64,000 nucleotides of DNA from Shinisaurus crocodilurus (GCA_021292165.1 CM037879.1:245397797-245461796), one strand, 5' to 3'. Shown: positions 18,650 through 31,048, counted from the first letter of the stretch. Translations and numbers: made by a program. Notes: generated from the letters alone by a model not told the origin.

Positions 18650-20276
18650 CCTGGTTTGCACATAGCACTAACACACGGTGTATTTAACCCCTGGTTTGTT
18701 GTCCTACCCAAGGCTTGTTTGGCAGATGATCGAACAAACCATGGTTTGTTTTCTCAATCCCTGGGTTGTTGCTTTCCCTCTTCCTTTTCCCACTTCCTCC
18801 CTGTATCACAAATGCCTTTGCGGCACTGTAGTACTGGCATGTAAAGAGGCTGGCTTTTGCCACTCTTGCCCACCACTTCTGTAACCTGGTGAAACAACCC
18901 ATGAAAAGCCCACAGTCCTGGGTTCACACTCTTTGGCCCAGTTCTCACGTAACGAGAAGCCACCAAGGGTGTATTTCCCCATGGGGTATCTCACCGTGGC
19001 AGCAGCCACCATTTTAAATATTCAGGGCGCTGCGAGGGCACACCATAACTTCTTGTTACATGCAAACGTGGTGAGGATAGGTTGTTGCAGTTGTTGACAA
19101 GATACCCAGAACCCATGGGCTGTTTTAGTGTTTGGGTGACTTGCTTGTCAACCACGCCAACAACCCACCCTCGCAGACTTGCATGTAACAAGAAGCTATG
19201 GCATGCCCCTGCTGTGCCCCAAATATTGAAAATCGTGGCAGCGGCTGCAATGAGAAACCCCACAGGGAAATTCACCCATGGTGGTTTCTCATTACGCACA
19301 AACCAGGTCATTGCAAAACCATGGTTTAAGCCATGCAGAGTTAACAACCCAACAAGTCAACAACAAACCATGGGTTCTCTTTCTGAGTTGTTCGTGGTTA
19401 ACAAAATATAGTTTGTTAGCATGGCTGTGTTCACACATCACGACAGCCCAGAATTCAACAACCTATACCAGTGATGGCGAACCTATGGCACGGGTGCCAC
19501 AGCTGGCACGCAGGGACCTCTCTGTGGGCACTCAAGCCATTGGTCACCAGATCGCGAAAAGACCGTCCCCTTCTGCAAAACACTAAGGAGTGCTGCATGT
19601 GTTGCTCTCAAACTAACCGAGTATGAGCCAAGGTTTGACAAATTATCAGCATGCATGCAATAGCAAAAATCACATTAATTGTGCAAAAGCATGCCCAATG
19701 CAAACTTTTACCTAATGCAGTGTTTGCAGTCCAAGACATAAAGTGTTTAAAATGTGTTAAGCACGTTTCGTTTTCTTGTTTATCTTGCTCATCCTAGTAC
19801 AGGTTGACTTTACTTTTACTAATCCAACACCTGTAGAAGCAGGGAAAGGACCCGGAGTAAAGCTTGCCCCATACAATTTCAGTCTGGCATATAATCATAT
19901 TACAAGTTGAGAATCCCTTATCCAAAAATACATGTGCCTAATTATTTAAAAAGTTTGTATAAATTCCCTTCAGGCTATGTGTACCATGTAGTACTATAAT
20001 AAATTTTTTAGTTGATTTTTTCCCCAACAAAAAACTGTTTGTATCATTGAAAGCTCTGTTATTGTGTTTTTCTTTAAAGACAAAAGGTGTTAATTAGTTC
20101 GGACAACTGTATGAGTTGTTTTTCTAAAACTAAAACTTCGGTATTCAGGTTTAATTGCAGTGTTGGCACTTTGAAATAAATAAGTTGGTTTTGTGTTGCA
20201 GTTTGGGCACTCGGGCTCAAAAAGGTTCGCCATCACTGACCTATACCATGGGTTAACGTTATGTGCGCACCAGGCC
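18650..20276. mobile_element. palindrome-rich MITE (aaccatggtt type), interrupted
   Basis: Outer ends 'gcctggtttgcacatagcactaac' (18650-18673) and 'gttaacgttatgtgcgcaccaggc' (20252-20275) are inverted repeats. The body has many 'accatggtttgtt' and 'aacaaccc' palindromic blocks. It is interrupted by the hAT element at 19469-20238, which is therefore younger. Related sequences are at 47209-47425 and 59666-60434. Confidence 0.65.
19469..20238 (+). mobile_element. hAT (Charlie-like) MITE, nested
   Basis: Starts CAGTGATGGCGAACC, ends GGTTCGCCATCACTG, with perfect 8-bp duplications 'acctatac' (19461-19468 and 20239-20246). 770 bp long. The copy at 63567 has about 170 extra internal bases after 'ccccttctgcaaaacac', so this copy is internally deleted. 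Confidence 0.93.
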
Positions 20277-21350
20277 AATGATGTCTGCACTGGGGTATAA
20301 GGCAGTCACAGACCTAAATCAATAGAACTGCAGTCATTAGACAACTGTTTGCAGTCAACAATAATCAGTGTTCTTAGTAAGAACATAAGCTCTCCATCAA
20401 TTCATTTCAACAAGCTTTGCTTCAGCTATTCTCTCTTAATTGCTGAGTGGTAGTTTTAGAAGTGAGTGTTGCTGCAGAAACATGTTTTTCTGCTTGCTTT
20501 AAAATTGTTCTGAAAATGTTCCTGAGAATGTTTGCGTTAGCTAAAATGGGGGTTGGGGATGGATGTGAAAGAAAATCTCACACTATCCAACTTTCACCTT
20601 CTTTGTTAATAGAATATTAGCTTTTCAAAGTGATTGTTCTTCAGGAATCTAAACTATTCCTGAAGAATATTTCAGTTATCCTTCAGACTGACTTGGTTCA
20701 CACAATCAAAATAAGCCACCACATGGGAGATGTATGCCAGGAACTGGACAAGAGGATATTATGCAATTCTGCCTAATATACATATCTTTGCAAGCAATTT
20801 TTCCTAATATCATGCATTTCTGAAATCTATTTTCACTAATATGTGAATTTTCTATGCACATTTCCTCTAATATATGCATTTTCCAGCATTTTTTGATTGG
20901 ATAATTCTTTGGGATAAGTATGACACATTCATGGCCATGTTGACTGAGTCATGTGACTTCACCAAAAGGAAAAGTGGCTAGTTTTGCATACCACCACACC
21001 CCACCTCCATTTGGGCTGGGTGTGGTGTACAAAATTGGCAGCTTCTGCTTGTGGTGTATGAGTCACTTTATCTGTCACCACAAGCAGGGGAAATGCAAAT
21101 AAAGAAATCAAAGCAAGAAGAGATGTGAGCCTCAACCTAGTACCCAAAATATTTGTTCATATTATAATCAAAATGCATTGGGCATTTTACAAAGAATATA
21201 TTCTTCAGAGGTATAAACTTACATCTTTATCTACTGAATCAAGTTTCTCAAAATTATTTCTTCACACCATGTGAAAAGTACATATCTGCAACATGTAAAG
21301 CTACCAATAGAATCTGTGTTATCCCTAATACCACTACATTTTAAAACATC
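20277..21350. other. mostly unassigned DNA
   Basis: No gene was seen. A small perfect hairpin 'ttcttcagga..tcctgaagaa' is at about 20637-20668. Confidence 0.4.
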
Positions 21351-21842
21351 TTAGGGAACGATCCTATGGTCCCTAGAAATTGTCTGAGGGGCCATAGGAT
21401 ATTTCAGATTCCCAGCCCTGAAGTTGGAGATTGCGCTCCGACCTCGGAACTGGGAATCGGAGCTCTGACACACACACACCCCACAGCCGGCATGGAAAGA
21501 ACCGCACCAGCTGCTCTGCAAGGTCAGGAAAGTGACCTCGGAGAGGGAGACAAGGGGGCATTTTGAGGGGCGGGAAGGGGGGAGGAAAGGAGGCTGGAGC
21601 AGCTCCATTCTCCCCCCACTCAAAACGCCCCCTTGTCTCCCTCTCCGAGGTCACTTTCCTGACCTTGCAGAGCAGCTGGTGCGGTTCTTTCCATGCTGTT
21701 GCTAGAAAATGGCTGTCTAGTGAAAATGTAGAAGAGTAGGGAGGCAAAGATTGCCTCCGATGCTCTTTCCACTCTGCACTGGATGAGCATGAGCCTCTGA
21801 GTTTGGCGGCTCATGCTCAGCTCCATAGAATTGCGCCCTTAA
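21351..21842. mobile_element. TTAA-type MITE with long foldback core
   Basis: Ends TTAGGGAACGATCCTATGG and the complement of TTAAGGGCGCAATTCTATGG. These are the same ends as other TTAA elements here (38185, 59229). Inside, 21491-21572 and 21613-21695 are near-identical inverted arms of about 80 bp around 'ggtcaggaaagtgacctcgg'. Confidence 0.8.
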
Positions 21843-21874
21843 GGCATTTAGCTTTATGTCCTTGGCAACCTTTT

Positions 21875-22045
21875 AATGAATAAAGGTCATGGCTCAGAGC
21901 ACATGCTTTGTATGCAGAAGTTCACAGCAACTCCAGATAGGGCAGGAAAAACTCCTGCCTGTAACCCTGGAGAGCTGCTGCCAATCAGTGTTGACAATTC
22001 TGTGCTAGATGGACCAGTGATCTGACTCTGTGACCCAGTATGCAC
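21875..22045 (+). repeat. tRNA-derived SINE, sense
   Basis: 'catggctcagagcacatgctttgtatgcagaa' is a tRNA-like head with an A-box-like region. The body to 'gacccagta' is the sense form of the SINE at 11541-11736. Confidence 0.7.
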
Positions 22046-22386
22046 ATCACTCTGGGAAATTCCTGATTTGTTTGACCCAGGAATTGTGGAAGGAGTGGAG
22101 CGTGTGAGCCATTTCTGTTTTCAATTAACAGCCTAGGTTCCTGGATTGTTTCATGATGTCCAAACCAGGAGACTCTGGGTTGTTTATGGGCTAAGAGCTT
22201 TATTATTTAAAACTTTCTTATGCTTGAAAAATTGTAATTTTTGAAAGAGATGCAGGCTGGAAAAAGATGTTAAAGCAGATGTATAGCTGCCTCTAAAAAC
22301 AGTAGCTCTCCATCATATTCTGCCCCAATGTGCCCCATAGCACAGAGGCACTCGTCACATGACAAAACATTATGTTTTGTCCAGCC

Positions 22387-22469
22387 AACCAGTTTTGGCT
22401 GGAACTAGATACATTAAGAAGATCCACCATGCATCTTCTTAATGTATCTAGTTCCAGGCAAAACTGGTT
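22387..22469. repeat. near-perfect 36-bp hairpin
   Basis: Arms 22387-22422 and 22434-22469 are complementary with about two mismatches, with an 11-nt loop. The key text is 'ggaactagatacattaagaa' and its complement. The shape resembles a small-RNA precursor, but transposon foldbacks look the same. Confidence 0.85.
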
Positions 22470-22735
22470 AATATCTGGCAGCATCTTTAAATTCATGCAG
22501 ACAGATGTACGGTATTTCTTCAATTCACAAGTGAGACATTTCTCATTAACAAACAGCAAGTTCATAACCTAACTAAAAGCTGCTGAACTTTTGTCTGCGG
22601 TGAGCATTAATCCCTTATTTCAATAACCTGCCAACATGTTTTGACCTTAGGGCACGTCATGAACAAATAAAAGACTAATATTCTAAGTGAAACAACACAG
22701 AAGTGCACCATGGTTAAAGAGACTAAAGCCTAAAG

Positions 22736-22966
22736 CCCTATTCAGGCGTTCTTTGTGTTCACTAAATGCTTGAGGCTCTCCACATGATCCAGAATGCTGG
22801 AAAATCAGTGTTCTTAATCGTGTGGAGGGCCTCCAAGGTTACAGGAAGCTCGCCTCCACAGGTGGAGGGTGGCAGAAATGTGTGAGGAAGGTGTGGGCCT
22901 AGCACACTCCCTTCCTCACACATGTAATCTATTCAGATTTATAACACCTGAATAGGGTTATAGAGT
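22736..22966. mobile_element. MITE with 'ccctattcaggcg' ends
   Basis: Left 'gccctattcaggcgtt' and right 'acacctgaatagggtt' are inverted repeats. A partial relative with 'gcctgaacagggctata' is at 16530-16547, preceded by similar 'ttcttaatcctgtggagagcctcc' text. Confidence 0.6.
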
Positions 22967-23418
22967 CATGGTCTACCTATGCAGCAGGATGAGGTGGGAA
23001 TAGAGTCCAGAGGCAGTAGCATGGAGGTAGGAGACCATATTATCATCAAAGTATATTATTTTTGAATTTACTCTTTTGTTAAAAAAAAAAAAAAAAAAGT
23101 TAGCTAAGCTGGAACTTTTCTACCTGATATGGCAGTTTTTTAAAAAACTGTAAGGAGTTTTATTTTTGTTTTGTTTTTTAATGTAGAAAGGCATTAAAGC
23201 ATCTCCCACTTGCAGTCTGAAGCGGTACAGTCCACTCTACCACCTGATCCTGCTGCATGTGCAGACCAGGCCTAATGTAACTTGAGAATACATGGGGTGT
23301 TATGGGGTTACGGAAAAATGGGAAATGCCCATATGAATGTGAAAAGCACTTTCTTCTAAGAAAGAAGAGAGAGAGAAGTTGGGGGGAAGAGAGGAAGGCT
23401 AGGCATGAAGCTCTAGGG
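22967..23418. other. unassigned DNA with A-run
   Basis: Contains an A homopolymer at about 23080-23098. No gene recognised. Confidence 0.4.
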
Positions 23419-24111
23419 CAGGGGTCTTCAAACTAAGGCCCGCGGGCCACATCCGGCCCGCCTTGCCTTTTTATCCGGCCCGCCGGTCGATTGGCGGAAG
23501 CAGACTTTTTTTTAACTCTTTCGCTTCAAGCGCCGATTCTTTTAATTCTTTTCCATAATATGGAAAAATTAGTGGTGGTGTTTTACCTCTTATGTATGAG
23601 CTGATGTAGCTAGTAAGTCAGATTTCTAATGTTTCAAAAATGCTACCTTGGATTGAAGCAGAGTATGCTCATTTGTGTGATGGCAAAAACAAAAGTACGG
23701 CATATTCGTGTTAGGCATGAAACAATTGTGCAACTATATATGCAAATACCACAAGCCCTGCCAGGAGTATTAATTAATATTCCCTCTTCTTCCCTCCCCA
23801 TTCCTTTTTCCTTGTGTGTCGTGTCTTTTTAGATTGTAAGCCTGCGGGCAGGGACTGTCTTGTTAATTGCTGTAAACCGCCCAGAGAGCTTCAGCTATTG
23901 GGCGGTATAAAAATGAAATAAATAAATAAATAAAATAACTTTCAATTTAAGGGGAAAAAAATGCACCCCTATCAAGTAAAAAAAAAAAGGACCCGGGTCC
24001 TTTTTTTTACTTGATCCATTTGTTCATATTTTTTTCAAACTATAGTCCGGCCCCCCAACAGTCTGAGGGACAATGAACTGGCCCCCTGTTTAAAAAGTTT
24101 GAGGACCCCTG
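23419..24111 (+). mobile_element. hAT MITE with nested LINE tail
   Basis: Starts CAGGGGTCTTCAAAC and ends GTTTGAGGACCCCTG, with perfect 8-bp duplications 'ctctaggg' (23411-23418 and 24112-24119). Positions about 23760-23938 are an inserted LINE 3' tail. A palindrome around 'aaaaggacccgggtcctttt' is at about 23976-24016. Confidence 0.93.
23760..23938 (+). repeat. L2-like LINE 3' tail nested in hAT MITE
   Basis: 'attgtaagcctgcgggcagggactgtct' then 'accgcccagagagcttcagctattgggcggtataaaa' and AAATA repeats. This is the sense form of the tail seen antisense at 2286. Confidence 0.75.
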
Positions 24112-24239
24112 CTCTAGGGGACTGAGACACCAACTTTCATGGTTACATAACATTTAAAAGGCACATGGCTCCTGGGATTGAAAGACTGTATGTATTTCAG
24201 AGATTTTGTTCATAGCTTTGTAATTGCCATGGTGCCGTG

Positions 24240-24735
24240 CATTGTTATTTTATATTAATTAATTAATTAATTGATTGATTTATAATATTTCTTGGCTGCC
24301 TTTCAGGGCAGGCACCCTCCCAATACAGCATACAACAATAAAATACATAATAAAAAACAGTGCAGTATTAAAAATTGTAAAAACACAATAAAAACCAGTA
24401 ACAGCAGCAAACATTCTAAAACAACAACAAACACCAGCATAAAATAAAACTTACAACAGACAACTGCAGCCACAACCCAGTCTGATAAAACATAATTAGG
24501 GGCAGGCCAGAGTAAAGTAGTACATTTTCATGGGCTTCTTAAAAGCCTGCAATGATGGGTCCTGGAGGACTGCCAATGGCAACTTATTCCAGAGGTGTGG
24601 AGCCACTGTGGAAAAGGCCCTTCTTATATGGGATATTTGAGTTTAATTCTTGTTCCTATTCCTTCCTTGTATTTTTTAAAAAAGTTTATTTATTTATTTA
24701 TTACATTTATATCCTGCCTGAAGTTGTTATCATAC
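24240..24735 (-). repeat. L2-like LINE 3' end, antisense
   Basis: (TTAA)n then 'tttcttggctgcctttcagggcaggc', an A-rich 3' UTR, and coding-end text 'gtgtggagccactgtggaaaaggccc'. A short second tail is at about 24660-24735. Confidence 0.6.
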
Positions 24736-24829
24736 TTTCATAAGCTAAATAACGTTAGTATGAAAATTACATAATAGAGCAAACACGACTAAGCTTGGAC
24801 TACTCTTGCAGTGTACTCATATGTATGTT

Positions 24830-25000
24830 TACTCAGATGTAAGTCTTAGTGTATTCAATGGAGCTTACTCCTAGGTAAGTGTGCATAGGATTGCTATGTT
24901 AGACTTTAATCCTATGCATATTTACTCAGAAGTCCCACTGGCTTCAATGGATTTACTCCTTAGAATGTATGCATAGAATTGCAGCCTTAGGTTGAGATAC
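24830..25000. repeat. palindromic TTAA MITE relics
   Basis: Two overlapping degenerate copies of the 'cttactcagaagtaagtcccattg..' palindrome, with 'atcctatgcat' and 'gcatagaattgcagcctta' ends. Confidence 0.6.
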
Positions 25001-25291
25001 TTTTATGTAAACTAACCAGGGGTGCTTCCAGCCAAGGTTTTCATGGTGCCATTCACAAAATTTTACGGGGGGTGGGGGGGAGGTCCAGACAACATCATCC
25101 TGAACTCATCATGCTCCCATGTTTTTCCACTACTACTTCTTTCTTTTCTCTTACTGCAGAAAATCCTTTAAGAAAGCAAAAATGGAATAGCTACACAATG
25201 CATTCTCATTGGTAGCACTAGCAATGCTCCATCTTGGTCTGGAAGCACCCCAAGTTGTCCATGGGCATGTACGGTTGGGTGGAAATGGAAT

Positions 25292-25404
25292 TTAGGGTAC
25301 TATCCTATGAGAATTTAGACAGAAAAATGGCCTACAACTCCCAGCATTCCCCAGCCAGCATGGACTTTTTTTCTGTCTAAACATGCATAGGATTGTGGCC
25401 TTAA
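25292..25404. mobile_element. TTAA-type foldback MITE
   Basis: Ends TTAGGGTACTATCCTATG and 'cataggattgtggccTTAA', core 'ggcctacaactcccagcattccccagcc'. Same family as 38185 and 59229. Confidence 0.75.
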
Positions 25405-25412
25405 TTGTGTCC

Positions 25413-25590
25413 TGCAGTCCAATCCTACGCAGGTTTACTCAGAAGTAAGTCCTACTCAGTTCAATGAGCCTTACTTTGTAGTCAGTGTGTTTAGGAGTTT
25501 GTCCATGTGTAGCACAATCCTATGCATATTTACTAGTAAGTCCAATTGTATTTCATTAGTCTTACTTCAGGTGATTGTGCATAGGAGCGC
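25413..25590. repeat. palindromic TTAA MITE relics
   Basis: 'agtccaatcctacgcaggtttactcagaagtaagtcc' and later 'cacaatcctatgcatatttactagtaagtcc'. Confidence 0.6.
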
Positions 25591-26129
25591 TGTGGATAAG
25601 GGACAGATCCTACAAATTCTTCCCTGATTAAGTTAAGTTAAGTTGCAATCCAAAGAGTACCCTTTCAGAAATGTATTTTACTGGAATTAAAAGATTTTAC
25701 TTTAAATATGTTTCAAGTCAGAATGGCTTGCCTTCTCTTAAGGAAAACAGTCTTGGAATCTTCAGAAACTCACTTTCCCAAAACTGAATAATTGGTGACA
25801 CCCAGTGGTCAAACCAGTTAAATGAATCTTAAAAGCAGAAACCTCTGGTTGAGGTTCATGTCTCATCTGTTTGTCTTGTTGCTTTTCTTTTTTTTCTGTT
25901 TGAATTAAAGAAATGAGTAGAATAGATGAGGATAAGCACAGTGAAAGAATAAAAGGAAAGAAGTATACGTTTGACTAAGAGTAGAAATAATTAAACTCTT
26001 GTTTTCAGTGCAGTGCACAACAGTTACTTACAAAATCCCTCATGTTAGGTCTGTACTGTGAACTTAAACTGCTAAATTTCATGGCTTGATTTCATCCATC
26101 CTCAGAAACCTGGGAGAACTTGATCTAAC

Positions 26130-26275
26130 AAAATACTTAGCCTTCCACAATCTAGTGCCCTCAAGATATATTTGGACATCAATTCCATCAGCCCCAATCA
26201 GTATGGCCAATGGCCAGGAATCTTGGGAGCTGTAGTTCAAAACATTTGGAGTGCACCACGTAGGGAAGGCTGCTC
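26130..26275. repeat. foldback MITE, 'actacaactcccat' family
   Basis: 'cagccccaatcagtatggccaatggccaggaatcttgggagctgtagttc' type text. Relatives occur at 3093, 34130, 39548, 40405, 46300 and 59465. Confidence 0.6.
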
Positions 26276-28086
26276 TACACTCTTACAAAACTAACCCAGT
26301 ATGAACATGTTGTTATGGCAAAACTAACCCAGTATGTAGGACCTAAAGAGAGAAGGCAAGAGTGCTACTGTGTTAGAAAAAAAACTGGTAATTGTTTATT
26401 GGGAGAGTAAAGTCTTCCAATAAACCATCAAATGTGTTTGATAATCAGTCATCAATAATGTAATATTATAATTCTATCATTAAATGAAAAAATGTCCATG
26501 ATGTCTGTGTTTGCCATGAGAAACAGCGATGTAAAAGTGTTGTACATGTTTGCAATACAACATAGGGAGCTGCTCTTGCAACGTATCGAGGCTGACCATA
26601 AGATCAGTTTGACTCAAGTTGAGCTCAATTATAACTTTTTGGAATTCAGGAATCAGTGACCATGCACAAAAAACTCCCTTTTCTAAAACATAAAGTTATA
26701 CTGCCATTATGTACATGCTCGCTATTGCAATGGCCATTTTTTAAAAAGTAAATTAAGGACAACCTGAGAAAATATATGCTTAATCTCACATTGGTACAAT
26801 GCTTTTCTGCAGTCTTTCTGCTGCCTAAAATTAAAACATCTATGATTAATGCTAGAGCTTAACCTTTTGCTTTTAACTGAGCAACTTCACAGGCTCAGAA
26901 CAGGATGAGGAAGTACAAAGTGAAACCCGTTGTTTTTTCCTATTGTACAATAAGAAAACAGTGAACTTCTTGTAATCTGGTGTGGTGGAGGTATCCACTA
27001 ATTCCAGCTCCAGAAGGCCAGGGCCCTCTCACATTTTACAGTTTTAATGGGTGCATATTGGCATATTGGAGACTTGCATGGTCTATATCTGATAAAATCA
27101 GAATGTTTGAGGAGCATATCTACTTTTTTTAAACCATGTGCATGCCACAGAAAAACACAGCAGGGAACTTTGTCCATTTATGGGGTCCCTGTAGCATGCT
27201 TCTAAGCCTTAAGTTGTACCTGAAGCAAGAAAGGTGTATGCCTTTCAAATACTATATTTTAGTGGGAACAAAGTTTGGGACTGTAACATGTATCATATGA
27301 AATTATAATGTGTGAAGCAGCTTATACTAGTATAGTTCCACTGAAACCTAAAAACTAGGATGCATTTAAGACCAAATGAAATGTTCTGTGAAAGAACATA
27401 CAGTATTTAGTTTCTTGCTGCTCCAGCTAGAGACAAATGGAAAGGATGGACACAATGAGTTACCTTTGTGTGATGTCTGTTTGTCTATTTAGGTTCATCA
27501 AGACCACCCTTTAAAAAAAAGTATTATAATACATTTTACTTGTACCTTAACATTAATACAATCTTAAAGAATACTCTATATTAAATTCCACCAAGCAATA
27601 AAGATCAAAACACTCAATAGTTAACACATCTATAAATGCACACTTATAATAAATATAGATAAATATAGTGTATAACACATATTTAATAATTATATATGCA
27701 TTGTATTTTCATATTTCCTCTCAGTAAATCTTACCATATTAAATTGTACCCAATAATACATATGGATTTACAGTGTTTTTGACTCTTATTCCAGAATGAT
27801 ATAAAATGACACAATTTTCCTGTAAACTTATTTCACTGCTGTCTCCCTTCCCTAACTTTTACCAAAGTAGCTTGTTTTATTGTGTATGCATTACCACACA
27901 TTTTATTAATCCACCCACCAATCAATGGGGGATTAGTTTTCTTCCAATTATGGGAGACAGACGAATGAGCTGCCTTCAACACATGCACAAGCATTTCAGT
28001 ACCCTCCTTCTGAACTATATGATATCCTTAAGATAACAGAATAAAACTTCCAGTGCATCTAATGGTATAGAATACTCTGTCATGTC
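26276..28086. other. unassigned intergenic DNA
   Basis: About 1.8 kb of AT-rich sequence with no gene or confidently named repeat. Confidence 0.4.
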
Positions 28087-28847
28087 TGTGAAGGACACCA
28101 ACCCTCCAGGGTAGGTCACAGCCCCAATGTTCTCTGGGCTGGCACCCACCCTCCCAGGGTCCCGTACACCAAACCGGTGTAGCAGCCCAACCTTTAGACA
28201 AAGAACACACGCCAAGCTTAAGATGGAGACTTTATTAAAAAATAAAATGAAAAAGTTAAGCAATGTAGGATCTCCAATTGTCCAATACAAGTAAAACAAT
28301 CCCTTATAAGAAAGGGCTAAAAGAGGGTAAGGGAAAGGGGGTGAGGTAGTTGTTGTGAGGAAAAGGGAATGGGAATAAAAAGGGACTCTAAAAGGATATG
28401 AAAACAAACCCCCAAAGGGCTGCAAAACAGAGTAAGTCAAACCAGGCCTAGCTTCTCCTAGCTATCCTGACAGAACGGCATACCTGCCCAGATGGAACTC
28501 CCACAGCATTCAAGCCCCCAGGAAGAACACTGAAGCCTTCTTCCCTGGCTCCTTTATTTCCACCAGGGACCATTTTCCCGCCCAGCTTTCACCAATCCTG
28601 TCTTCCTAGCTGTCGAAGGAGGAGCCCCACCCTTTCTCAGCTGCGGACACTTCTCATGACTTCATCCCAATTAACGCCTGACCTTGCTTCTCAGCTCTGC
28701 AGACCATCCTTATCTCCCAGGTGCTCCCAGCCACCCTCCCAACACATTCCACAAAAGACTAAAGTAAAAATCCGTTAGCTAAACAGCAATGGGGGGGGGG
28801 GACAGGGACATCTAACATGTTTTCCACTACAAAACCCAACTACTACA
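28087..28847 (-). mobile_element. solo LTR, minus orientation (copy 1)
   Basis: Starts TGTGAAGGACACC and ends near CTACTACA. In viral sense AATAAA is at 28231-28236. The left flank 'atgtc' recurs at the right end (28847-28851, sharing one A with the LTR end). Its left end matches the other two solo LTRs. Confidence 0.7.
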
Positions 28848-28851
28848 TGTC

Positions 28852-29583
28852 CCATCTTCACAATGTCTTTAACTTCTTTAATAGTAAAAGTAAATACCTG
28901 CTTTCCTGAATAACATCGCTAACACACAACTCACTCCAGGATAAATTCTATTCAGTCTCAAAGGATTCAAGCCTTATTTTTGTGTGGTCTGCCACAGAAA
29001 ACCACACAAGGTGCAGTACATACTGCAGTGATGTATATGACCAACTGTGTGTGCTCTACTTCTTGGGTTATTTTCCTGACTGATCTGGACACCTCTGTCC
29101 TCCTTCCCAACTATTTACCGTACCTACCCCTGCTCCATTATCGGAGCCTCTTTGTTTTTGTCTTTTGAATGGTTCATGTGCTCCACTATGCACCCTTGTT
29201 AATTTTGTGATAATTTCTTTTAGCACAAGGTAAACCTCACAGCTTCATGATTTGGCTACTTCATAACCCTGTACCACAGTTTATTCCGTGGTTTATCAGA
29301 GTGTGCATGGGTGTAAAGGTGAGTTGCCTACATTCAGGGCACAACCTTGATTGTTGTGGAACGTTGTTAGAGTTAATACTATTGCTGATGTGTTTATATT
29401 TGGTGCAAACTGCTTTGTAGGTTGCAGGAAAGGGTCATGTAAATAAACCTGACTTGACAATCCAATCAGTTAAGCACTTGAAAGACCCAGTGAATTCAGT
29501 AGAAGAATATTAAGCATACCGTTAATCAATTGGATGCAAAAGCTTATAATCAGTGTGACACAGCACACAGTTTATAAGTGCTC
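28852..29583. other. unassigned intergenic DNA
   Basis: No gene or repeat recognised. Confidence 0.4.
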
Positions 29584-29591
29584 AACATTGG

Positions 29592-30223
29592 CAGGGCCGG
29601 CGCTACCGCTAGGCCAACTAGGCTGTTGCCTAGGGCGCGTAGCGGAAGAGGGCGCAGAACGCTGCTCTCCTCTTCGCTGCCGGCGCGCTCCTGCCCTGCC
29701 CGCCCGCCCGCCTCACCAAGAAAGCCAGGTCAGTGGGGGGGAATTGCGCCCGGAGTAGTGGTGGGGCCGAGCCTGGGTGCCTCCCCCCCACCTTGGCTCG
29801 CCTCCGTGCCGCCTCCCGCCTCGCCTCGCCTCTGCGCCGCCTCCCCCCCGCGCCGCCTCCCCCCCACCTCACCTCGCTTCGCCTCCGCGCCGCCTCCCCC
29901 CCCACACCTACCTTCTCCGCGCTGTTTCCGGAGCCCCGCCCACGCTCTGTTTTGGCGGGAGGAACCAGGGCAACAGGGCTTAAACAGCCCTGTTGCTCTG
30001 GTTTCCCCCGGCCAAAAACAGAGCGTGGGGGTCCCTTTTCGGAGGAGGCGTGGGAAGGTAGGTGGGGGGCGGCAGCGGCTGCATGCGGGGGGGGGGGGTC
30101 CGGTGGCGGTGGCGGGAGGTTGCAGAGCAGGGCTGCTTTCCGGAGCCCCCCCCCCACGGCACGAGAGGGGGGCCGCTAAATATAATTTAGCCTAGGGCGC
30201 CAAACTGCCCTGCACCGGTCCTG
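29592..30223 (+). mobile_element. hAT MITE, CAGGGCCGG family copy 1
   Basis: Starts CAGGGCCGGCGCTACC, ends GCACCGGTCCTG, with perfect 8-bp duplications 'aacattgg' (29584-29591 and 30224-30231). Very GC-rich core. Long open frames in it are composition artefacts. Confidence 0.93.
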
Positions 30224-30465
30224 AACATTGGCTAGAAAACATCTGAAGGTGCTGTGTCCTATACTGCCCCTGTACTAGAGGAACACAGACCATTAGTGCA
30301 ACAGGAACCAGTAGTTCCTGAGAAAAATGGAAACAAGAGGCATAGAAGAGAGCTCTGCTGACCTGCCCCATTCTGGAAATGAAATTTTCTGCTTGTTTCC
30401 ATGCTTATTTTCAGAACCACTACTGAAACAGAACTAGAGGAGGTGCAGCAGTCGTATGGGATACT

Positions 30466-31040
30466 GCCCTTAGAGCACAATCCAATCAGGATGCCTGTGC
30501 AACCCTTTGAATTCGGAGGATTACTGGCATTCTATGGAAGGCGGGAGGGGCGGGAAGGCCAACGTCACCTCCGCGCTTCTCCCACCCTGCCTGCAACACA
30601 GGATGGGAGGAGAGAGCTTCGGCTATTGGGTGGTGTAGAAATGTAATAAATAAATTAGGCCACATTCCTCTCTGACCTTATCTGGGGGGGACATAGGATT
30701 TTTTGTAGAAGACGCTGCAAACTCAGAAAACTCTTCCAAGGTCGCAGTGCCTTGGAGCGGCTGCCCCCCCCACCTCATAACCAGCACGATTCTTTCCATG
30801 CCAGAAGGGAACCGAGCATGGAAGACCGTGTTCAGTTCCCCTAAGGGGGGGGGGCATTCCCAGAGGCGGGGAGGGGAGGGGCAAGGCGCCTCTCCTCCTC
30901 ACAGTGAAGGGGGAAAACATCCAGACAGCTGAAATTCGTGGTCTAGATGTTTTTGAGCGCGGAAGGAGCATAGAGGATATCCTATCCCCCGTGCTCCTCC
31001 CACCCTCAATTGGATGCCTGTAAGCTTCTGAATTGAGAGG
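30466..31040. repeat. GC-rich repeat mosaic
   Basis: A LINE tail 'agagagcttcggctattgggtggtgtagaaatg' with ATAA repeats lies at 30610-30655. The flanking 'gcacaatccaatcaggatgcctg' and 'caattggatgcctg' text looks like ends of a MITE related to the TTAA group. Boundaries are unclear. Confidence 0.45.
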
Positions 31041-31048
31041 GTTACAGG

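Noticed and set aside
28087..28753. Alternative right end of solo LTR at 'attccaca' (28753)
   Set aside because: The terminus resembles the other LTRs, but the following bases 'aaaga' do not match the left flank 'atgtc'; the end at 28847 gives a better duplication.
29578..30195. 205-codon proline/arginine-rich open frame
   Set aside because: It lies wholly in the GC-rich hAT MITE 29592-30223 and is low complexity, with overlapping open frames on both strands; a composition artefact.
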